This document shows positions 23,201-35,200 of a stretch of DNA of 64,000 nt, one piece after another. The notes beneath the pieces were generated by a model. That model was given only the letters and a program-made list of their open reading frames with translations, was not told the origin of the DNA and did not search any database. This stretch comes from Reticulitermes speratus. Lineage: Eukaryota; Arthropoda; Insecta; Blattodea; Rhinotermitidae. The stretch spans positions 18,814,406 to 18,878,405 of the forward strand of contig JAJKFL010000004.1 in the NCBI GenBank assembly GCA_021186555.1. The letters run 5' to 3'. Positions within the stretch are counted from its first letter, which is position 1. The number at the start of each line of letters is the position of its first letter. A program made the position numbers and the translations under genes.

Positions 23201-26200
23201 TTGTAAATGGATTGCTTAGGGCAGATGATCTGAATGCTGTATTCTTTACCTATTATAGACCATTGTGTAGCATATGTGAATGTTTTGGGAAACCAAATGT
23301 GGGAAAATTGTGTCCCAAAATATGAGTCACTTACAGATCTCATTCTTGTTTGCCAAAACTGTATCTGGTGATTTATTACCAGAATCATGTTATGCCTCCC
23401 TCTATCTCATGTTCATTTCATGTTCTGTCTCCAATATCTGAAATTAGAATTTTGTACAATTTTTTGTTTATGGTTCTTTTGCTTTCTGTTGCCAAAAATA
23501 GTTATGTGAATCTGTCATTATTCAGGAATGTGTCAAATATTGTGCTTTGGTGTTAGCAGTGTTGAGCTACCTGTTTTCACTAGAAGAGTGCTGGTTAGTG
23601 TTCTTTGTTTTATAATTTATGTAATGATGCTCACAGTAACACAGCTTTCATGTTAGTTTTGTTAAATGTATAAGCACTGGTACAATTTCCTGCAAACTAG
23701 ATATTTGCAATAGTATTTTCTGTCTTAACTTCTAATCTCCACTATGGATTTGAACACAGCCGGGCTGCTGATTACTTGTTACTTATCATTCGTCTTCGCT
23801 CTAGATCCCACATAACATACATTAACCATTCTTAACACTCTGTAATTTTTATTAAAGGTTTGGTGTGGAATCATGCACATCTTCAGAGAACTGTTCAAGG
23901 AATTACTGCAATTCTCTTGTCACTGAAGAAGTGCCCATTTATACGGTACCAGTGTAGTTCGGAAATGGCAAAGAGATTAGCGGAAAGGATTAGAGTAAGT
24001 TTCAATTATCCCTAACTTCCTTAACTTTAACCTTAACTGCTGGTGTAAATTTGTGTGAAATTCTTCTAGTAAGCCTGTAACTGTCAAACCTACTGACCTT
24101 AACAAGTTCTGTAATTTCTGTTTGCACTTAAAATCATTAATGACACTGCATACAGCTAAAAGTTTCATTTTGGAATGTGATGAGTAATTGGTGATATATG
24201 ATAAATTTCAAATTTGTCAAAACTAGGGTCCTGTATTAAGGGTTTCGCAGTTTACATTTGTGTCTCCCCAATTTTAGTAGATTCTTGTACATTTGGTAAC
24301 ACATGAATGTAACTTTCCCACCTATTCAAAATACTGTATAAATCTGCAAGTTTGTTATCATTCCCATCTTTACCAAGTGGCTGCTGTTTAATTTAACCAT
24401 CTGTACACATCTGCAGTATTTTTTTATCTTATTGTTCCAAACTCGGTGTCGTTGTTTTGCATTATTCAGTTTTCTGTCATTTGTCTTTTTTCTTCAACCA
24501 CTGCAAATCAAGACGTCTTCCTTTGGTTAGTTAGTTTAGAGCATCTCTCGTCAGCCCATGATTTATTCTTCTGTATCTTGCAATACCTATATTCATCTTG
24601 GCTTAAGTTTTCTTGTTCTCCTTAATACTTATACAAGTCTTGTACTTGATTTCTCCAAAACCACGTTCAAGATTTTAATGTGATATTTCTTTATCCTTCA
24701 CATTCTGTAACTTCTTATGGTTAAATATGTTTCATTCAAACTTTCACTCCTGCTTTAAATACTGAAAGTCTTACCCTCACTTTTGCTGTCCTTGAATAAA
24801 AGAAGCATATAAAAATAATATATAACTTATATTATCAGAACATCCATATTAAATATTTGTCCTTGTGTCCTCAGTGAACATTTTACTTTTCAGTGAGCTA
24901 TTTTATAGACAACATCACAAGTTGCAGTGAATGGTATGCAGAGTATTCTGTAACAAGTTGGCTGAACTGCAGGCAAAGGCAAAGTTCTCCCTAGAACGGG
25001 CCATGAAGGCCCAGAGGGGGAGTAGAGGTATAGCTCTACTCTTTCTTTAACCCTGGCACTAGATGAGAGTGGGTGGTCAACTCCAAGCCCCGGCTGCTTT
25101 ACCCCCGGGAAAGAGACCCGGTACCCATTGTATAGGAGGCTGGGTGGGCCCCAGGGCCGGTCTGGACGGGTGCGGCTGAACTGCAGGAGTGTATTTAAGC
25201 ATTTATTTTGAGCAAGAATGTCCTATAAACCATACATTAATTTGACACCATTATCAGGTTATGCAAGGTGTCACCCTGGTTGAATGCTAGCGTAGCAAGG
25301 TGGCATCTGTTTCTGTGATGAAAGTGGTAGGGTTGCTGCAATGGAATACCACCAGTGGTATTCAGATCATGGAGTTCCACACCAAAGCACATTTCAGTAT
25401 GTACACAGACTTTTGAGGGAGACGTATTCCTTCTCATGAGTGAGCGTAGCCACGGCTTGGAGAAGACAAGGTTATGGATGCAGTGTGTTGAACCTTACAT
25501 ACATGTGTATGCAGAATTTTCCTGAGGTTTGGTATTGCACTGACATAGATATGGGGGGGTTTTGCATGAAGATGGCTTCACCTTCAGTGTATGCAAAACC
25601 ATTTTCATGCTTGCACTGTTGAACTTGTGAGTGACTGCAGTGATGACTGCCTGATATTCTTTTCATGGATTGGGCTCAATTTACATATGATGGCATTAAT
25701 AGCACAAGGAATCCTTGCTTTTTGGCCCGGCAAAATCCACGTGAAGTAGTATAAAGTAATATTAAAGAGAGGTTTTCAGCAAATACTAGGAATATGGTGT
25801 AGTTATGACTTATGTATGGGTTCCATTCCTGAAGTGCACACGTAAACTAAGATTCATGCAAATTAAAACCAATTATCCCATAGAAATTTTGTAAGTGTTT
25901 TTTGACTCTGCATGAACATATTGCACGTCCTTATTTATTTATTATTATTATTATTTATTATTATTACTACTTACTGTAAGGGCATATTATTTCAGAATCA
26001 TGCAAAATGAGACCACATAAATCACAACCGCACTCTACTAGGGAACCTCCAACTTCAGTCACATATTGTCAATACTGTGAAGGAATGTTGCACAGCTGCT
26101 TGTTACAGGAATTTTCTAGAAAATATATAGAGGATGTCTTTTACAGCAAGGTGAGTAGGCACAACATGATGTAGTGCCTCCACATTTTGGCAGAGTATTT

Positions 26201-29200
26201 AATGGAGTGCTCGAAAGAAAATTATCAAGTAAGATGGGCAGGAAAAGGCAGATCAGTTGCATGGCTAACTAGATCACGTGACTTAAACCTCTTGGATTTC
26301 TTCCTCTGGAGTTGCATGAAGTTTCCACATTGGAAAACCACAAACAATACAGAAGCTGGTAGAGTGCATAATCATACCTGCTGTTGGCATGAGAAATGAA
26401 ATGGAACACATTCAATGAGAACAATGAATAGAACAATGCCTGGTAACATGCATGCAGCCACGAGGTGGCCATATCAAAAATTTGGTTTAGTTTTATGCAT
26501 TGAAGTTGTTACTGATAAAAGTTAATTGAAAATTAATGCTGTGTTAAGTGCTACGATGCACCAAAATGCAATTTGATAACTGTGTCCAATTGCTTTATGG
26601 CTACAGGACAATAATATTGCTGGAGGATGGAGTTCAGTATGGTGCATAAAGAGAGAAAGAGCTGCTCATTATATCGTCTCCTGTTTGTTGTATTAGTGAA
26701 ATTGTGCATATTAATGTTGGTATAGTAACTAAGCTATGAGCTGGATGATCCAGGGTTTGATTCCCAGCAGGGGCAAGAGATTCATTTTTCCCTTCTCCAA
26801 AACATCCAGCACACACACAGCCACCTATTCACTGGGTTCCAGGTGTTCTTTCTCCCAGGGGTAAAGTGGCTGGGGTGTGACCTTGATCACTTGCCTCCAT
26901 CTAGTGCCAAGGTTAAGAATGAGTGGAGCTGTACCTCTACTCCCCCTCTATGCCTTTGTGGTATGGACAGGGACAGCTTTCCCATCGTATTAATGTATAA
27001 GGGAAGATCACAGACTGTGCCTGCGAAAAGATTGCTTATATGGTGATACTACTGAAATATCCCCTATTGAAATTTGTCACTGCTCTGTCAGTTTTTATTT
27101 TATGACAAACAATTATATCTATGATTTCAGGCTTCCACCGCAATGTTGTGAGATCTGCACTCTTCTTGGACTTCTTTACCCTTGAAGATGGGACTGATAC
27201 ATTGCCCCGAAACATTGGTAAAGGATTACCATTCAGAGCTGCGTAATACCCCAGAAGAGCGCAGATCTCAACTATACCTGTATTGCTTAGTGTAGCCATC
27301 CTGCCAGAACTTGTCAGGTTGTTGAAGTCAGTTATTTTTGAAAATTTTATTTCTGACAGTCCATTCAGTGAGCTCCATGCTAATTGTCATTGTTAAGTTT
27401 CAAATTATGTGGTTATTTTAGGAGGTATTATCCAAAGAGGCTTCTCTCTTTGAATTTCGGCAGCCTGAAGTTTCACCATTGCTTCTTATTTTGGATCGTC
27501 GAGATGATCCTGTAACACCTCTTCTCAATCAGGTACATGTTAGTTTTGCATCTGTCTTATAGTGCATGTTTTATCTATAGTTATTGTTATGCTGTGGTTA
27601 ACCTGTTATGAATTGGTTTTCATACTGTATGATGTTGATCTGTTGATAAATTTATTCTGTCACATGTTCTTGTTATAGGATCATAGTTTTTAGTCCTTTT
27701 CAATATAGGGGTTGCATGTACAGTCTGAAAAAGGTAACTGTTTCTGACTTCATAGATTACATAGTCATAACCCTTGATCACATAACATTTACCTTATGAG
27801 AGGCTATTCATTGAAAATTTTAAGTGTGCATTTCCATGAATGAAAATTTAACACTGATTGTATTACATTTATGCAGTGGACATACCAGGCCATGGTTCAT
27901 GAACTCCTCACCATCACCAATAATCGTGTTAATCTTTCTCAAGTACCAGGCATTTCAAAAGATCTGAAGGAGGTTGTTTTATCTGCTGAACAAGATAAAT
28001 TTTATGCAAAGGTAAGTTTATATACATTGCCATAAATAATTTTGATGTTTGGCATTCCATTGTGCTGTGTATAATAATAAACAGTATTTAATGTATCATC
28101 AACACAACTTTTTATTATTAGTAATGAATAACCTGTCACATTACATCTAGGAACGTGTTTCAACTCTAATTAGTCATCTTCAGGCTAATCTGCAAGTATA
28201 AAAATGATTTTATTCTAAAATCACCGTGCATTTTTTACACAATTATTGTTACACAACAGATACATCAAATTAAATGAACCAAAATCAGCCTATGCCCTAC
28301 ATATTCTAAATAATCAGCATGAATATAACTCAATACAGAACACTATGGAACTAATAAAACCATGTAAAAAGGGATGGCACATGAACATAACAGAAAATTT
28401 GTACATACAGCTATTCCATCAACATCAGTTATTGATCGAGGAACAGAGTCATGCTCAGGAGAATCCCCTGTTCAAGTTCATCCCCCTCCACCCCATTCAC
28501 CTGACCAATACGTAAGGCAGCCACAGCCTACATACCATCAGAACAAATCCACACATAACCCGGCACAACACACGCCATAGTAATGTAACACAGCAACATA
28601 AGGTATGTCATCCGTATTAAATAAATATTATAATCTGTACAAAATTAACATTTACATTTTTCTAATTTCCATAATTATTTAATTTACAGAAGAAACAGTA
28701 CCATGCTTCCATCAAAACATGTCCATCTGCATGAATGTGAGATAACGAAACTCTACAAAATAACACCAACGAAAATACTCTCATAGTTTTAATATCCATT
28801 TTATTCGTTTTAACATACGGTACAAAGTGACTGCAAATCAAAAAAATAGTGAAGGTGGTGACTAGTGTTTATACAGTGAACCAATGCATAGATGTGTTTT
28901 CTTAAATATATGCAGTTTTGTGACACACCCCCTGAAGATGGCTTCATAGAAAAGCCGAAACATATGTAGGGGTTTTTATTAAAATGTTTTAAAGACCTTA
29001 TAGTGTTTTTTAAATAAAAGGTGCATTTAGTTGGTGATCTAACAATAATTGTATAAAAATGATGTTTTATAATTCATACAGTTTTAGAATTTTTGCATTT
29101 TTATACTTACCAGATTAGCCTAGATATGACTAATTAGAGTCAAAATGTATTGCTAGAGGTAATGTGCAAGTTATTTATTAATAATAATAATAAGTTGTGT

Positions 29201-32200
29201 TGACAGTGTGTAAGTACTGTTTATTATTGCCATTAACTGCTGTTGGTATCAAGATAGTATGTTATGAACTAAAATGCTGATGACAAATTGCTAGAATATT
29301 CAAGTACGGAACAGAGTAAAATGAAGTGAGACAGAGCTGTGTTCTAAAGGTTGTATTTTCTTTTCAGAATTTATATTCAAATTTTGGTGAAATTGGGCAA
29401 ACAATAAAAGAGTTCATGGAGGAGTTCCAAAAGGAAGCCAAGAGTCACCAAAAAGTAGAAAGCATAGCAGATTTGAAAACGTTTGTAGAAACATATCCCG
29501 AGTTTAAGGTTTGTATACATTTATTGACTAAGGTAAAGTGAAGTAGCTCTGTGGTAGCAGAACCTGAAGATTCAGGACCACCTCCAATTTGATTTGATCT
29601 TCAGCCTGATCCATTCACCTTCATTCCTTGCATCCCATCTCCCTGAAATTTATCTTAATGTACCAACAGCTTGAAAGTACAGGGTGTCTACAATGAAATG
29701 CCCGAATTTTAACGTATTCTCAGGAAGTAAGGAATAGAGATATGGCCTACTTATTGACATATATCAGTCACACAACACACCAAGTTTAATTAAAAAAAAC
29801 CAATACGCTTGTACGTGAGCGCCGTTGGTGACACGAAGGATATCAAGTCTGTAATCAAGTTCCGCCCAGGTCTGCTGCAACATGTCCGGAGTGATGGTAC
29901 CGACAGATTCCACAATCCGGGCCCGGAGGTCTCGAAGGTCTCGCACTTTAGTGGCATAAATTCTGTCCTTCACGTAGCCCCACAAAAAGAAATCCAACGG
30001 CGTGATGTCAGGGGAACGTGGAGTCCAATCCGTTGGTCCATCTCGTCCTATCCAACGGCTTGGAAATGTTGCATTCAGAGCTCACCGCACGTCTAGCGAC
30101 TAGTGGGGTGGAGCACCGTCTTGTTGAAAAAAGACATTTGGCTGCAGGTGTTCCAGCTGAGGAAAGGCGTAGAGCTGCAGCATGTCCAGGTATGAGCTGC
30201 CTGTGACAATCTTCTCCACAAAGAAAAACGGTCCGATTATCATGTTGCACATGACGCCACACCAAACGTTCACTTTCGGGCTGTCTCGCACATGTTCCAT
30301 GACACTTTGCGGTTGCTGTGATCCCCATATCCGAACGTTATGCCTGTTTACAGCACCAGAGACATGAAAAGTGGCCTCGTCTGAAAACATGATGTTTGTC
30401 AGAAAGTTGGGGTCTCTGTCGATTCGGTCAAGCATGTCACAGGCAAAACTGTGTCGCCGTGGCTTGTCCTCTGGTTTCAGCTGCTGCAGAATCTGCACCT
30501 TGTACGCATAGAGACACAACCGCTTTCGGAGAACCTTATGCACAGTTGCTCGTGGCATCTGCAGTTCCCATGAAGCCCGACGAATTGACTTCCTTGGACT
30601 TCGGATGAACGCTTTACGGACGTTCTCTACCTTCTCATCGGAGACACATTGCCGGCCTCCTCCATGCCCTTTCAAGACGCTCCCAGTCTCCAGAAACTTG
30701 TTGTGCCATGCTTTAATCCTCTTGGCGTTTGGTGCTGCTTCCTGATAAACACGACGAAACTCCCTTTGCACCCTCACAATGGACTTAAACTCAGAAAACC
30801 ACACAACAACTCGCGCCTTCTCCTGAGCTGACGCCATTTTTGCATGAAATGACAACAGCGCCCCAACGGTGGCCCATGAGGTAGCATAAAAATTTAGGCG
30901 GGAATTTTAACTTCTGTAGTACGCAGGAGACCCTTAAGACCTGAAAAAAACCATTTGCCTATTTTTAAAAACTCTCCAAAATCAGGGCGTTTCATTGTAG
31001 ACACCCTGTAGAACTAGCAATGTGAGTGAATGAAATGGCATAGTGCACAGTGCTTCACTTTGTCATACAGGTTTCTGGTATAGTATTGTTGTAGTCCAGA
31101 CTGAAAAAGAAATTCAAATTAGATACGTGTGATTGATGTTTATGCACAACTGTCTGCTTTATGTGTTTTGTTATACGTAATGAAAGTGTGTTTCAACAAT
31201 TCAAAGGTCTGCGAGAGTTCACTATAAATATATTTCACTGATTATTAAGAATGTACTAACACTTTAAAAATTAAATCTTTATGCACCAGAAATTCTTTAA
31301 TTACTTTGTTGTCACAATTCTATATTCTATCAGATTCTGTGTTGGTTTTTATGAATATGAATCTGTTTATTTCAGAAAAAGTCAGGAACGTTATCCAAGC
31401 ATGTTACAGTTGTGGGTGAATTGTCCTCTCTTGTGACTCGTCATCACCTCTTAGAAGTGTCTGTATTGGAACAGGAACTTGCTTGTCAGAATGAACATTC
31501 CCAGCAACTGCAGGTATGACATTTTCATTTGACTAGTTCACTTCTTATTCCTCAACTTTACACATTAGCAGATAACTTCAAGGATAGGCATTTGATTGTC
31601 ACATAAAGTACCTTCTAACCATTATTGGACATGCATTACTATACTGATAGTACATTTCTGAGGCCAGCATGTTCAGTGTAGCGACAAGGCTACTGGCTGG
31701 ACAACCGAGGATTCATAGTTCAGTTCCTGGCAAGAATGTTTTCTTTTCTCCAAAGCATCCAAATCAGCTCGGGGGTCCATCCAGCCTCTTCTTCAGTGGG
31801 TACTGAGAGTGGGCTGTTTCTGGTGGGGGGTTGTTGGTTATGGAGCTGCCAGGGCATGAAGTTGACCACTCAATCTGCCTTGTGCTAAGGTTATGGATGA
31901 ACAGAGCTATACCTCCACTCCTGCATATGCTTTCATCGTGTGCACAAAGATCATTTTACCTTTACTTCCTTTTCCTCATTAGTTATGTGACAAATTTTGG
32001 TAACCCTGAAAATCTCTCATATTTATGAAGTGTATGTCTTCTGTTGCATTCAAATTTTGATGATGGTGTGAGGCTGCTGACAAGCTTTGCATTATGACTT
32101 GTTCCATAAATATACTGGTGTGGCCTGAAATTTTACTTTACAAAGTTGTGGCTTTTAATAAAATACACCAAACTTCATATTTCATTCTCTTTTTTTTTAG

Positions 32201-35200
32201 TTCATTTCCAGCCCATGGTTTATGGGAAAACATATCAAGAGGCATTAGGCATATTGCTATTGATAGTGTACATGGATTCTTTCATATTTATAAACTTACA
32301 CTGATTGAACATGTAGGTTGGGTATGAATTGTTTTCAGATGCTAAAATGGATTTAAAAATGGACTTGCTGCACCTCTCTAACAGCAGTTACATGAAATAT
32401 GATTTGTGTCAGGTGTTGTGCATTCACCTCCGTACTTTTTTCCAGATTTTCTGTTTGCTGTAGGTCTTTAAATAATAATATAAAAAATGTGTTGCTCCAA
32501 AGTATTTCCTAGATTGGTCGGCATTGTTACATGATTTTGATTACAGAGGATCCGGAAGCTGATAGGAAACAGCAAAGTAAGAGACATTGATGCAGCAAGA
32601 CTTGTCATGCTGTATGCTTTGCGTTATAAGGAACACACAAACAATGACATTGTTGGCTTGGTGGATGCACTGAAGCACAGAGGTGTTCCAGAACATTTGA
32701 CAAAAGTGAGTGAGAACAATTCTTACATTCTCTGTCAATATGCAGTTCTTATTATCCTCATATCCACCCATTACATTGTGAATTAACAACTTTCTTAATC
32801 ATGTTTGGCAGATTTCTTTCTTTCTGTCTTTCTCTTTTTTTATTGGAGGGGGGGGGGGTTGGAAGGAGGACATTGCATTTACTAACAGCTGTGAAACGTG
32901 ACTGTGTTATGCCTGTCTGTCTGTCTGCATGACACCTAAGCTCCCATTGGTTGGATTTTCATTAAATTTTATATTGGGGATTTTTAGTAAAATTTGTTGA
33001 CCAGATACAACTTCAGTTAAGATCGGACAAAAGTAATAGATGCTTTAAGCGAAGACCCATGTGCATTTATGTTATCTCGCCATTTATCAGATGAATATAA
33101 GATATTCAGTTGAGTGTAATATGGCACCTCTTAAGTGTAAGTTGCATGACAGGTAATTAGGCAAAAATACAAACACAACCAGTGTTTAATATTTGTTGCT
33201 TTATATGTGGTGCCACATAGATACAGTTGTGTAACGTAATAATTCAGTGACAATCTTTGTGTTGTTATGTCTCCTGTGCAGTGACTGATTTTTAGGCATA
33301 TTCGCAAAATTGCAAAAAGCAGCTATTGGCTTCCCCATGTCTGTCCATCCGCATGGAAATAGCTCCGCTAACTGGACGGATTTTCACGAAATTTAATATT
33401 TGAGTATTTTTCGAAAATCTGTTGAGAAAATTCAAGTATCATTAAAATCTTACAAGAATAACAGGTACTTTACATTTAAGACGTATGTATGTTTATGATA
33501 ATATCTCGCTGATTTCTTCTTAGAATGAGAAATGTTTCAGACAAAAGTTGCAGAGTAAATCAAAACACACATTTTATAGTCAATAACTTTCTCTGAAAAT
33601 CATGCCATTTATGAGAAAATGTGGAAAAATACTGTAGAGCCAGACAGACCACAAATGACAGTATATGTCACATGCACTTTGCATGCTGGATGACTAAGGC
33701 TACAAACACACACACTCAGAATATTTAATACACTTACTGCTTTTCCGCAGCACCAATGGTTACACGAACGTGCCTCAACATTATGTTATACGTACTTATC
33801 CTGTCTTGTTTCTTCATGCAATTACGTGATGCATAATTAAGGAAAATACAATGTGCAGTTGTAATATTTAATATTTATTGCATATATATGGGAATATGAA
33901 ATTTGATATGTAGGTAGATTATGAATATACCGTATATTCTCGAATCTAATCCGCACTTTTTTTACAGTTTTAGAGGGCTAAAAAATCAGATGCGGATTAG
34001 ATTCGCGTGCGGATTAGATTCGCGGTCTAGAGCTGGATTTTGGAAAAATGATTGAGCTGCTGTACAATATAACAATAACGTAATTAACGTAATTAATAAA
34101 CAACGTAAGAACAATACAATACAATAATCTATTATTTTATTATTTATTATTATAATTTATTATTTATCAGACTCGCCGTCATCACTCATAATTCGAGGAA
34201 TGTTCAAAGATCTGGCCTTCTTTATCACCTCCTTGCGAGTAGATCATAACTCACAAACAGTCCAGTCTTGCGTCTCTCTTGAAAGAACGTGAAGACTGCA
34301 TCATCAATTTCAGGAAATCGTCCTTTCTTCGGTCCAGTGAATTTCCTTCGTGACGCCTCACACCCGCTGATCGCTGCCTTGTGTTTCCGCCATAGTCGAA
34401 CGTTGCTTTCATCAACTCCAAAAATTGCAGCGGCTTTGCGGTTTCCATTCTCCTCTGCGCACCGAATAACTTCACGTTTGAACTTTGCCGTATATGAGAG
34501 TCGTTTAGATTTCAGGTGTCCCTCTTCCATAACTACGGTACACGACAAATTGGAACAAGCACCTCCCACGTTTCAACAACTAAAGATCAGCTGGCTTCAG
34601 ACGAGATTGCGCACGTCTGTTGAGAAAGGCCCCGCCTCTATCGGTATGACTCATCGGCCACAGGCGTAGCGTCGGATTTTAACGCATTGGTAACATCCAA
34701 TATTATTCAATCAGTCGCCCGGTGGGCAAGGGGTGGTTGAAGGAAAGGTGCGGATTAGAATCGCGAACTAACTTTTTTTCGTTTAAGAAGTCGCCAAAAA
34801 CTGGGTGCGGATTAGATTCGAGAATATACGGTATGTACAACTTGTTTAATCACAATCTACTCAATACGCAAATACTTCCATCATGTTAAATTGCATCACT
34901 GGTATTACATTATTCAGACAGTTCCCAGTTTTTAATGTGTATTTCATCAAATTAAAATACTTACAAAATAAAATATACCGTATATTCTCGAATCTAATGC
35001 GCACCCTTTTTACAGTTTTAGAGGGCTAAAAAATCAGATGCGCATTAGATTCGCGTGCGGATTAGATTTGCGGTCTAGAGCTGGATTTTGGAAAATGATT
35101 GAGCTGCTGTACGTGCTGTAAGAACAATACAATACAATAATCTATTATTTTATTATTTATTATTATAATTTATTATTCATCAGACTCGCCGTCATCACTC

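Larger units (their letters stand above)
28070..29230 (+). mobile_element. Nested Penelope-like insertion with inverted arms
   Basis: Outer inverted arms at about 28071-28255 and 29040-29230 (AATAATAAACAGTA with its complement outermost) carry decayed hammerhead-like cores (about 28148-28190 minus, 29107-29150 plus). Between them lie CACCGTGCATTTTTT (28221), a PLE GIY-YIG tail (28246-28515), a 3'UTR and a well-preserved hammerhead-like motif (28928-28972) followed by TAAATAAAAG. It looks like a younger PLE copy inside an older one. Lies in VPS45 intron 6. Confidence 0.75.

Noticed and set aside
32910..33720. CRISPR-like or satellite array suspected from repeated TGTCTG strings
   Set aside because: Only two diverged copies without regular spacers; an old dispersed repeat in a eukaryotic intron.
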